From a virus: a stretch of 64,000 bases of DNA. A program made the position numbers and the translations under genes. Location: positions 1 through 64,000 of the IMG/VR virus record IMGVR_UViG_3300020474_000005. One strand, 5' to 3'. Below, piece by piece: positions 8,192 through 14,993 of this stretch (position 1 is the stretch's first letter; each line of letters begins with the position of its first letter). The notes under the pieces were generated by a model. It was given only the letters and a program-made list of their open reading frames with translations, did no database searches and was not told the DNA's origin.

Positions 8192-9274
8192 ATGTTAGAA
8201 GCACTGAAATCACTTTTTGAAACGAACGCAATTTCGGAAGAGATCAGAGCGGAAATAGAATCAGCGTGGAACAAAAAAGTTGACGAAAACAAACTTGCTG
8301 TTACTGCCGAATTGAGAGGTGAATTTGCAGAGAAGTACGAACACGACAAAGCAAATTTAACTGATGCTGTTGATAAAATGGTATCAGAGAGAATCGAAGC
8401 AGAAATGGCTGAATTCGCGGAAGACAAGAAAGCATTGGCAGAAGAAAAAGTCAAGTATGCTACTCAAATTCGTGAGCATTCAGATAAGTTAAAATCATTT
8501 GTTTTTGAACAACTTAAGAGTGAAATTGCTGAACTACACAATGACCAAAAAGTTATGGCTGAAAACTTCAGTAAACTTGAGGACTTTGTGGTTGAGGCTC
8601 TATCAAAGGAAATTAGTGAGTTCCATCAAGACAAACAAGACGTTGCCGAAACAAAGGTACGTCTAATCCGTGAAGCAAAAGCACATTTTGAAAAAGTTAG
8701 AAATAACTTCATATCAAAAGGCGCTGAAAAAGTATCAGAAATAGTAGGCAAAACTCTTAACAAAGAGATTAGTTCACTAAAAGATGATATTGATGCGGCA
8801 CGTAAGAATGACTTTGGTCGCAGAATGTTCGAAACTTACAGCACAGAATACTCAAACAGTTTTCTGAACAGTAAGAGCGAAACTTCAAAACTTCTAAAAG
8901 TTGTGGATACAGCGAAGCAACAATTAGAAACTGCGAAAGAGACTGCCAACGAGAAAGACAAGATCATCGAGTCAAAAGTTAAAGAAATAGAAGATCTTAA
9001 GAACACGGCAGAGAGAGATTCAGTTATCAATGAGTTAATTCAACCATTGAATGCTGAACAAAAAGATATAATGACAAATCTTTTGGAGAGTGTACAGACC
9101 GGACAACTTAGAAAGCAGTTCGAAAAGTATGTACCGGCTGTAATAAACGGTAGGTCTCCAGCGAAGAAACAGGCTTTAAAAGAAGGCACAGAAATAACAG
9201 GCGACAAACAAATAGTAAACGCAGGTCAATTCAACAGCAAACTTGTTGATATTAAAAGACTTGCAGGTATATAA
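8192..9274 (+). CDS. 22: Prohead scaffold protein gp22
   Basis: This 360-residue protein is almost entirely charged helix (Glu, Lys, Ala, Asp), with heptad-like coiled-coil segments from about residue 20 to 280, and lies between gp21 and gp23, the fixed position of the T4 scaffold gene. The C-terminal part contains V-x-x-x-x-G-R-S-P-A-K-K. A clear ribosome binding site (AGAGGAGAAA) precedes the ATG. The product forms the inner core around which gp23 assembles and is later degraded by gp21. Confidence 0.88.
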   Translation: MLEALKSLFETNAISEEIRAEIESAWNKKVDENKLAVTAELRGEFAEKYEHDKANLTDAVDKMVSERIEAEMAEFAEDKKALAEEKVKYATQIREHSDKLKSFVFEQLKSEIAELHNDQKVMAENFSKLEDFVVEALSKEISEFHQDKQDVAETKVRLIREAKAHFEKVRNNFISKGAEKVSEIVGKTLNKEISSLKDDIDAARKNDFGRRMFETYSTEYSNSFLNSKSETSKLLKVVDTAKQQLETAKETANEKDKIIESKVKEIEDLKNTAERDSVINELIQPLNAEQKDIMTNLLESVQTGQLRKQFEKYVPAVINGRSPAKKQALKEGTEITGDKQIVNAGQFNSKLVDIKRLAGI

Positions 9275-9287
9275 GGAGAAACGACAA

Positions 9288-10460
9288 ATGTCAGAACTAA
9301 CAGAAACACGCTGGCAGGATACGAAGAGTGCGTTATTAGAAGGCTTAACTGGAAACAGAAAAGCAGTCATGGAGTCAACTTTAGAAAATACTAAAAAGTA
9401 TTTGGCTGAGGCGGCGACAGCAGGTGCCACATCTGCAGGTAACGTAGCAACTTTGAACAGAGTGATCCTACCGGTAATAAGACGGGTTATGCCTACTGTG
9501 ATCGCAAACGAGATCGTTGGTGTACAACCAATGACTGGTCCAGTTGGACAAATCCACACTCTAAGAGTAAGATACGCATCGACTAACGACGCTACTGGAA
9601 CATCAAATGATGTAACAGCAGGCGACGAAGCATTATCTCCATTCAAAATAGGTCAAGCCTATTCTGGAGATGGAACTGCCGGAAAAGCAGACGCAACAGC
9701 ATCTAAAGAAGGTGTTGGCGGTAATGCAATGTCAATCCAAATCTTGAAACAGACAGTTGAAGCAAAAACTAGAAAGTTACAAGCAAGATGGACATTCGAA
9801 TCGGCGCAAGATGCTCAAGCACAACAAGGCATTGATGTAGAGGCTGAAATCATGGCGGCATTAGCACAAGAAATTACTGCTGAAATCGACCAAGAGATCA
9901 TCAACTCATTAAGAGCTCTAGCGGCTACTGAAGAAACATTCAACCAAGCGGCAGTATCAGGTACGGCAACGTTCGTAGGTGATGAACACGCGGCTTTGGC
10001 TGTTTTAATCAACAGAGTTGCTAACAAAATCGCACAAAGAACAAGACGTGGTGCAGGTAACTATGCAGTGGTATCACCACAAGCATTAACTATACTTCAG
10101 TCTGCAACAACTTCTGCGTTCGCAAGAACAACAGAAGGTGCGTTTGAGGCTCCAACAAACCAAAAATTCGTTGGTACTTTAAACAGTGCGATGAAAGTAT
10201 ATGTTGATACATATGCGGCTGACGACACGGCAGTATTAGTAGGTTACAAAGGTTCATCTGAAGCAGATGCGGCGGCGTTCTACTGTCCATACATTCCGTT
10301 AATGTCAAGCGGCGTTGTACTTGACCCGTCAACTTTCGAACCAGTAGTGTCATTTATGACAAGATATGGTTATGTAGAGTTGAACAACACGGCAAGTTCA
10401 CTAGGTAATGCTGGTGACTACGTGGGTGAAGTTGCAATATCTAACGTATCTTTTGCTTAA
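9288..10460 (+). CDS. 23: Major capsid protein gp23
   Basis: This 390-residue precursor has the gp23 signature I-V-G-V-Q-P-M-T-G-P-V-G-Q-I at about residues 75-88 and the C-terminal motif Y-C-P-Y-I-P-L-M followed by FMTRYGY. The ATG at 9288 follows AAGGAGAAACGACAA; an upstream in-frame extension to 9243 overlaps gp22 and is unlikely. A T4-type protease site is visible: Y-L-A-E at residues 38-41 followed by A-A-T-A, which fits the L/I-x-E cleavage rule of gp21, so the mature protein likely starts at residue 42. A strong terminator follows at 10486. Confidence 0.96.
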   Translation: MSELTETRWQDTKSALLEGLTGNRKAVMESTLENTKKYLAEAATAGATSAGNVATLNRVILPVIRRVMPTVIANEIVGVQPMTGPVGQIHTLRVRYASTNDATGTSNDVTAGDEALSPFKIGQAYSGDGTAGKADATASKEGVGGNAMSIQILKQTVEAKTRKLQARWTFESAQDAQAQQGIDVEAEIMAALAQEITAEIDQEIINSLRALAATEETFNQAAVSGTATFVGDEHAALAVLINRVANKIAQRTRRGAGNYAVVSPQALTILQSATTSAFARTTEGAFEAPTNQKFVGTLNSAMKVYVDTYAADDTAVLVGYKGSSEADAAAFYCPYIPLMSSGVVLDPSTFEPVVSFMTRYGYVELNNTASSLGNAGDYVGEVAISNVSFA

Positions 10461-10485
10461 TAATTAGAGCAACAGAAAACATTTT

Positions 10486-10515
10486 AAAGGGCGGCTTTTT
10501 TAAGTCGCCCTTTTT
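10486..10515 (+). terminator. Strong intrinsic terminator after gp23
   Basis: AAAGGGCGGC and GTCGCCCTTT pair across a T-rich 8-nt loop (one G-T wobble) and are followed by TTTTT. It ends the capsid transcript. Confidence 0.85.
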
Positions 10516-10541
10516 GTTTATAACCAATCAGGAGAAATAAA

Positions 10542-10652
10542 ATGAAAGCATTTTTGAAAAGTAAGAAAACATGGATTGCAGTTGCAGTTGTTGTGATTGT
10601 ATTCGCTTATGTTCTTTGGACAGGTCAACCTGCTCCAGAAGTTACACAATAA
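10542..10652 (+). CDS. Small single-pass membrane protein (36 residues)
   Basis: ATG at 10542 follows a clear GGAGAAATAAA ribosome binding site and encodes 36 residues: a short basic N-terminus (MKAFLKSKKTW), one hydrophobic segment (IAVAVVVIVFAYVLW) and a short tail ending PEVTQ. It is bracketed by two similar intrinsic terminators (10486 and 10677), which suggests a real, separately bounded gene. No function is recognised. Charge distribution suggests N-in, C-out topology in the inner membrane. Confidence 0.6.
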   Translation: MKAFLKSKKTWIAVAVVVIVFAYVLWTGQPAPEVTQ

Positions 10653-10676
10653 TAGATTTCAATTTTAATCTAACTG

Positions 10677-10710
10677 AAGGGCGGCAATGAAGAACGTGCC
10701 GTCCTTTTTT
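10677..10710 (+). terminator. Intrinsic terminator after the small membrane protein
   Basis: AAGGGCGGCA pairs with TGCCGTCCTT across a loop of about 10 nt, followed by TTTTTT. The stem resembles the terminator after gp23. Confidence 0.85.
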
Positions 10711-10762
10711 TATGGCTGAATAACAGCACATAATTTTCTCCAAATACCACGTAAGTATTATT

Positions 10763-10990
10763 GTGAAGTGGTTAGTTATATATTTTTACCTATCAGGTGT
10801 ATGGATAGCCGGGGACTTTGTTCACCCTGAAGGCTGGAGCAGTATCCAATATGCGACCGAAAAAGAGTGCATAGAACATATGAAGTATGCCAACGAAAAC
10901 CTTCAAAAAAGCGACAGATTTAATGATAATGCCAAAGCAGTATGCATGGCTCATAAGCCTGGACCATTCACACCCACACCAAAATTTTAG
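10763..10990 (+). CDS. Small secreted or membrane-anchored protein, unknown function
   Basis: This 75-residue frame starts with GTG at 10763 and has an N-terminal hydrophobic segment (residues 3-17, LVIYFYLSGVWIAGD) like a signal peptide or anchor. Two cysteines (in KECIEHM and AVCMAHK) could form a disulfide after export. No strong ribosome binding site is visible. The next promoter begins at the base after its stop. No family is recognised. Confidence 0.5.
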   Translation: MKWLVIYFYLSGVWIAGDFVHPEGWSSIQYATEKECIEHMKYANENLQKSDRFNDNAKAVCMAHKPGPFTPTPKF

Positions 10991-11019
10991 TTGACATCTT
11001 AACCAAAATTTGTTATATT
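10991..11019 (+). promoter_or_regulatory. Consensus sigma70-type promoter for the lipoprotein-hemB operon
   Basis: TTGACA (10991-10996), a 17-nt spacer and TATATT (11014-11019) form a near-perfect host-type promoter. The ATG of the lipoprotein gene is only 8 nt after the -10 box, so the predicted transcript is leaderless or nearly so. The same layout recurs at 61340. Confidence 0.8.
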
Positions 11020-11027
11020 ATTAGTGT

Positions 11028-11225
11028 ATGAAGAACATCGCGATAATAATACTAGGATTCTTATTCTTATCTGCTTGTAGTGTATCTAATCCAAAAGTTT
11101 CTTTGGGTAAAAAATGTGTGGTAAAAGACGACAGCGTCAGTTACTCATATGTTTGGATATATGACAAAAACACAGGTTTACCTGCGTCAGAAGAACAGTG
11201 CAAAGCACTACCTAAGAAAGACTAG
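11028..11225 (+). CDS. Small lipoprotein
   Basis: This 65-residue protein has a typical type II signal: MKN, a hydrophobic core (IAIIILGFLFL) and lipobox L-S-A-C with Cys at residue 17. The mature part is about 49 residues with two more cysteines. Phage lipoproteins of this size can act in superinfection exclusion or envelope modification, but nothing specific is visible. It is the first gene after the promoter at 10991 and lies 2 nt before hemB, so the two should share a transcript. Confidence 0.7.
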   Translation: MKNIAIIILGFLFLSACSVSNPKVSLGKKCVVKDDSVSYSYVWIYDKNTGLPASEEQCKALPKKD

Positions 11226-11227
11226 TA

Positions 11228-12019
11228 ATGGAACTAATCCAGCCTATCTTTGTGAACCAATCTGGCTCTACTAGAGAGGCTGGTTTAGGAATAGAAAATT
11301 CGAACTATTCGGAAACAGATATACTTGAAAGAATACAAAAAGATGTAGACAAGGGAGTTGACAGTTTCCTACTATTCATAACTCCAGACACAAAAACATG
11401 GAATCCTACTTGGGATTTCCAAGCGGACATAGTAAACAAAATTAAAAATAAATTTCCAAAAAATGAATTAATAGTAGACGTGTGTCTATGCTCGACACTG
11501 CCAGATGGTCATTGTAGAGTTTTGGATAAACCAGACACAACTGATAGGTTGCTTACAGATTTAGGTATAAAATTAGAGAAGGCAGGAGCAGATATATTAG
11601 CACCAAGCGACATGGGAGACAACACAGTACAAAATTTAAAATTAGAAACAAAGTCTACAATAATGGCATACGTGAAATGGAGAAGTGTGTTTTACAGTTC
11701 ATTTAGAGAATTGGCAGACAGCAGTCCAAGTAGCGAAAGATTTTATCAGATGAATTTAGACAACAGTTGGAATGCCACAGGCACAGCACACAAATATGAT
11801 AAAGCAGGAGCAGATATGCTTTTACTAAAACCAGCAATGCATTCAATAGATGTTTTTGGAATAATCAAGGCTGGCACATACAAACAATGCGGATTCTTCC
11901 AGGTGTCAGACGAGTACAAAGGATTACCTACAATTAAACATCAAGTAGAAGTTGCAGGCATAATGAAAAGAGCAGGAGCACAATTTTTAGTTACATATGG
12001 AGCAAGAGATCTGGTATGA
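11228..12019 (+). CDS. hemB: 5-aminolevulinate dehydratase (porphobilinogen synthase)
   Basis: HemB condenses two 5-aminolevulinate molecules to porphobilinogen in heme and other tetrapyrrole synthesis. The protein is 263 residues, shorter than cellular HemB (about 320-340). Visible family motifs: LIQPIFV near the start; the metal site D-V-C-L-C then G-H-C (Cys86, Cys88, Cys96, with the spacing of the zinc-type enzyme); ADILAPSDM; MAYVKWRS with Schiff-base Lys150; FYQM and NS; ADMLLLKPA with the second Lys201; FFQVSDEY; and a C-terminal RAGAQFLVTY. All catalytic and zinc ligands appear present. The missing part is mainly the N-terminal arm that holds the octamer together in cellular enzymes, and there is a one-residue deletion near Lys150. 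It is co-transcribed with the lipoprotein gene and overlaps the next gene by ATGA. Confidence 0.92.
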   Translation: MELIQPIFVNQSGSTREAGLGIENSNYSETDILERIQKDVDKGVDSFLLFITPDTKTWNPTWDFQADIVNKIKNKFPKNELIVDVCLCSTLPDGHCRVLDKPDTTDRLLTDLGIKLEKAGADILAPSDMGDNTVQNLKLETKSTIMAYVKWRSVFYSSFRELADSSPSSERFYQMNLDNSWNATGTAHKYDKAGADMLLLKPAMHSIDVFGIIKAGTYKQCGFFQVSDEYKGLPTIKHQVEVAGIMKRAGAQFLVTYGARDLV

Positions 12020-12291
12020 CGGAAGAAGAAAAATTACTCGCGGAATACAACGACTACATGAATAGGATCACAACATGGAAAAAGAACCATGGAATATTCT
12101 ATAAGGACATACAAAAATTAGAAGACGCAGTTGCTATAATCATGGATAAGCGGTCAGATAAACTGATTGATTACCGTAGAACACGAAAACAACGTTATCT
12201 AGACGAAGCAAACGATATACTCAAAGATGCACTAAAAACCATTAAAACGTTCTCGAAAGTGGAACTATTGGCATCACTCAGCAAACGATAA
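12016..12291 (+). CDS. Conserved small helical protein, unknown function
   Basis: This 91-residue charged, mostly helical protein overlaps the hemB stop by four bases (ATGA), so translation is coupled. It has a Y-N-x-Y-M-N-R-I-T-T-W-K-K-N helix near the start, a D-Y-R-R-T-R-K-Q-R segment in the middle and a C-terminal K-V-E-L-L-A-S-L. No family or function is recognised; the basic middle part could bind nucleic acid or protein. Confidence 0.55.
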   Translation: MTEEEKLLAEYNDYMNRITTWKKNHGIFYKDIQKLEDAVAIIMDKRSDKLIDYRRTRKQRYLDEANDILKDALKTIKTFSKVELLASLSKR

Positions 12292-12294
12292 ATA
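12287..12294 (+). promoter_or_regulatory. T4-type late promoter (GATAAATA) for the start of the fibre block
   Basis: GATAAATA overlaps the last codons of the previous gene. Transcription would start near 12300, giving a leader of about 90 nt before the gene at 12390. Confidence 0.6.
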
Positions 12295-12299
12295 CCTTG

Positions 12300-12389
12300 T
12301 AACATATGTTTTGGGCCAGGAGTTTACTCTTGGACTTATGGGGAATACCGACCCCGTAGACCTAGAACGTCAAAAAGAGGAGAAAACAA
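12300..12389 (+). other. Structured leader of the 12390 gene
   Basis: The predicted leader contains two hairpins: CCAGGAG/CTCTTGG with loop TTTA (12316-12333), and TATGGGG/CCCCGTA with an 8-nt loop (12337-12358), each with one G-T pair. A clean ribosome binding site (AGAGGAGAAA) follows. It matches no riboswitch known to me and could stabilise or control a strongly expressed late message. Confidence 0.4.
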
Positions 12390-12764
12390 ATGGGAAGACC
12401 AGTAAACAAACGTAACTTCGGCGCTCTTGCCGATGGTACTAATATCACTATCAACTGTAAAGTAGCGGGTAATGGCGCTTCAGCAGTAGGTATGATTAAA
12501 AGACAACGTTCAAACAACAAATTCTTAGTTGATGATGCAAAAGACGATTCAGGAAATGAAGGCGTTTGTACACTTGTAAACAAAGCAAGTGGATCACTAG
12601 GATCAAATGAAATGTCTATAAACGGACAAATCGCGGCAACAGGTCAATCTGTGTTTATCAAAAGACTTTACAACAGAACTTGTAGAGACTTTGAAAACAG
12701 AAGATACACTTATGCAATAAGTGATGACTCAACTGTTTCACAGTTATTGTTAACCGAGATATAA
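12390..12764 (+). CDS. Conserved virion protein of T4-like marine phages
   Basis: This 124-residue protein starts M-G-R-P-V-N-K-R-N-F-G, a start I associate with small conserved structural proteins of T4-like marine phages. It then has NITINCKVAGNG, an 'RQRSNNKFLVDD' strand pair, and EMSINGQIA, consistent with a small beta-rich protein. It has its own late promoter and structured leader, and a long hairpin follows, so it is likely made in quantity. A decoration or tail-associated role is inferred. Confidence 0.55.
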   Translation: MGRPVNKRNFGALADGTNITINCKVAGNGASAVGMIKRQRSNNKFLVDDAKDDSGNEGVCTLVNKASGSLGSNEMSINGQIAATGQSVFIKRLYNRTCRDFENRRYTYAISDDSTVSQLLLTEI

Positions 12765-12773
12765 TAAATTGAT

Positions 12774-12803
12774 TTTTTAGGGGGTGGAAACACTCCCTAA
12801 AAA
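12774..12803 (+). terminator. Long symmetric hairpin, possible terminator
   Basis: TTTTTAGGGGGTG and CACTCCCTAAAAA form a 13-bp stem (one G-T pair) closed by a GAAA tetraloop. The A/T ends allow it to work in both directions. It lies only 16 nt before the ATG at 12820, so it may act as processing or stability element rather than full terminator. Confidence 0.6.
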
Positions 12804-12819
12804 TTAAAAAGGATTTTTG

Positions 12820-13827
12820 ATGTCGAAAAATGTAATAGTAACAGATGGCAATTATAAAATTGTTGTACCTGATAATAACAGTATCGTTCTTGATACTGGT
12901 ACGTCTGTCGGCACAGTTGAGATTACAGGTAACTTACTTGTAAAAGGAACACAAACAACAGTAAATTCTGCAACACTAGAAATTGATGACAACATAATTG
13001 TTGTTAACAAAAATGAAAGTGCAAATGGTGTTTCTGAGACAACAGCAGGATTAAGAGTAGACAGAGGTGGACAAACTTATGAAGACGTTCAATTTGTTTA
13101 TGATGAATCAATTTCTTGGAACGATCCACAAACACAAACAACGTCACAAGGACCAAAAGGTGGTGGACCGCAAGGACCAAACTTTGGTGGCTGGGCAGTA
13201 ACTTCAGCATCAGGAGATATATTAAGTTTAAGAGTTGCGAACATTAATAACAACAATGCAATTTATTTCCAACCAGGTGGTGCAGGCACATTAAGAATTA
13301 TTAGAGCAGGATACAAAGCATTAATAACAGACAACAATGATATTCCTAACAAAGAATATGTTGACTATGAAATTAATCAGGCTGTAATTGGTGCTAACAT
13401 TCCTAAGATTGGACAACAGGATACAGAAGTAATAATCACTGACACAGGTGTAGGTAAAATAGAATTTAAAGTTGATAACTCACTTTTAGGTTTATGGAAA
13501 CTAGGTGGTAACAACACAGGTCATTTAGAAATTTACAATGGCACAACTGATATAGGAAGTGTAAGAATAGAAGATGCAACAATAAGTGGATTGAATTCAA
13601 ACCAAGATTTAGAACTTGTTGCTCCAGGAACTGGATCAGTAAGAATAAATGATTCAATGGTTATGCAAAACGTAACTGTTGATCCAGCAAAAGACAATAC
13701 AGGTGTCAAAATGTATGCTAAAACTCCAGGCGGAGGAGGCACAGGATTAAATTTTGTAAATACAAACGACTCAAGAGGAGAAGTAATCAGCACAAATAGA
13801 GCATTACTTTTTGGATTGATATTTTAA
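12820..13827 (+). CDS. Tail-fibre-like virion protein
   Basis: This 335-residue protein begins SKNVIVTDGNYKIVVPD and contains 'GNLLVKGTQTTVNSATLEID' followed by DNIIVVNKNES, a module typical of long fibre proteins of T4-like marine phages. A Gly-rich loop (GPKGGGPQGPNFGG) and repeats of the 'GTGSVRIND' kind follow. The chosen ATG at 12820 follows AAAAAGGA; a TTG one codon earlier is less likely. It is probably a trimeric beta-rich fibre segment. Confidence 0.6.
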   Translation: MSKNVIVTDGNYKIVVPDNNSIVLDTGTSVGTVEITGNLLVKGTQTTVNSATLEIDDNIIVVNKNESANGVSETTAGLRVDRGGQTYEDVQFVYDESISWNDPQTQTTSQGPKGGGPQGPNFGGWAVTSASGDILSLRVANINNNNAIYFQPGGAGTLRIIRAGYKALITDNNDIPNKEYVDYEINQAVIGANIPKIGQQDTEVIITDTGVGKIEFKVDNSLLGLWKLGGNNTGHLEIYNGTTDIGSVRIEDATISGLNSNQDLELVAPGTGSVRINDSMVMQNVTVDPAKDNTGVKMYAKTPGGGGTGLNFVNTNDSRGEVISTNRALLFGLIF

Positions 13828-13836
13828 GGAGAAACA

Positions 13837-14169
13837 ATGGCAATAACAAATGGTAACGTTGGATCAGGACAAACAGTTGACGTGTTAACTGTGCCTGCAG
13901 GTAAAAGTTATGCTATCACTTCTGTGTTAATAACAAACACAGGATCAGAAGACCCAAATGGTGGACAGGACAGTAGATTTTATCTATATGCTGTGACTGG
14001 TTCGTACACTGCGAACAATTCTATGATAGTCAATAATGCAGTACTTCCAGGAGCAGAAACGTTTACGTTAGACACTGAAAAATTAGTGTTAGCGGAAAAT
14101 GACAAGTTAAAAGTTAGTGTGTCTGGTACAAACAGTGCATCAGTAGTAGTAAGTTATCTGGAGGTATAA
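13837..14169 (+). CDS. Small beta-rich virion protein (paralogue family)
   Basis: This 110-residue protein (VDVLTVPAGKSYAITSVLITN near the start) is one of three related small proteins in the fibre block, with those at 22074 and 35485. All have a 'strand - N-T/N-R - strand' start and a C-terminal 'SVVVSYLEV/V-L-S-Y-V-E-I' strand. They lie between large fibre genes, which suggests they attach to or cap fibres. The ribosome binding site is AAGGAGAAACA. The stop overlaps the next ATG (TAATG). Confidence 0.55.
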   Translation: MAITNGNVGSGQTVDVLTVPAGKSYAITSVLITNTGSEDPNGGQDSRFYLYAVTGSYTANNSMIVNNAVLPGAETFTLDTEKLVLAENDKLKVSVSGTNSASVVVSYLEV

Positions 14170-14966
14170 TGAGATATCTTAAGAGACAAAGCACCAACAG
14201 AAGACTGTTGAGAGGTAAAGGCGTAATATACGATCAATATGAAAATATTGAAATCCAATCTACTGGAGCCTTGTTAATGCCTAAAGGTACGACAGCGGAA
14301 AGACCGGTTTCTGTCGTTGGACAATTAAGATACAACACAACAACAAAATCATTTGAAGCCTATGAAGATTTACAAGGAGGTGGAGCCACTTGGAAAGAAT
14401 TTAGACTGGCTGAGCCTGTTGCCATCACACAACAAAATTTAGGAAATGGTGACGACACAGAAGTAAACTTTGGAATATTAAATTCTGCATACACAGGATA
14501 TCTTGTGCCAACAACTGCACAATCAGTTTTAGTAATGGTGGAAAATGTTTTACAAATTCCAAGCACAAACTATACACTAACACAAAATCCATGCGATGTT
14601 TCAAGCAATCTTATAGGCGCAATTGGTAATTACAACTCAACTGGCGTAGGTGCATATGTAAGTTCTAACACAGGTATTGTAGACTTTACTTCTAAAGGAT
14701 ACCACGTTGGACAGACTATTGTAGTATCAGGTGCCCAGACTGGTGGAAACAACGGAACAAAAACTGTAACGGCTGTAACGCCAAGTCATTTGAGTGTAAA
14801 TGCATTATTAACCACTGAAGCAAACAGTGGACAAGGAAATACCTTCGTCATTGACGGTAAAAGTTCAATTACAGGTGTTTCATATCCAACAGGCACATAC
14901 ATCACATTCGGTACAGCAGTACCAACAGGAAAGCCTGTTACTGTGCTACATAACTTCGACAAATAA
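14169..14966 (+). CDS. Virion/fibre protein with a 'TTAERP' module
   Basis: This 265-residue protein carries 'MPKGTTAERPVSVVGQLRYN' followed by TTTKSFEAYE, a short module (I/MPxGxTAxRP...RYN...xExY) repeated in several other fibre proteins here (14994, 18339). The second half is Thr/Asn/Gly-rich beta structure (for example GYHVGQTIVVSGAQ). Translation is coupled to the previous gene. A role in the tail fibre or its connector is inferred. Confidence 0.55.
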   Translation: MRYLKRQSTNRRLLRGKGVIYDQYENIEIQSTGALLMPKGTTAERPVSVVGQLRYNTTTKSFEAYEDLQGGGATWKEFRLAEPVAITQQNLGNGDDTEVNFGILNSAYTGYLVPTTAQSVLVMVENVLQIPSTNYTLTQNPCDVSSNLIGAIGNYNSTGVGAYVSSNTGIVDFTSKGYHVGQTIVVSGAQTGGNNGTKTVTAVTPSHLSVNALLTTEANSGQGNTFVIDGKSSITGVSYPTGTYITFGTAVPTGKPVTVLHNFDK

Positions 14967-14969
14967 TCC

Positions 14970-14977
14970 AATAAATA
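14970..14977 (+). promoter_or_regulatory. T4-type late promoter (AATAAATA) for the 14994 fibre gene
   Basis: AATAAATA followed by CTA lies 16 nt before the ATG at 14994, and AAAAAGGAG lies between them. The predicted leader is about 10 nt, so the ribosome binding site would sit at the very 5' end of the message. Confidence 0.55.
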
Positions 14978-14993
14978 CTAAAAAAGGAGTGTC

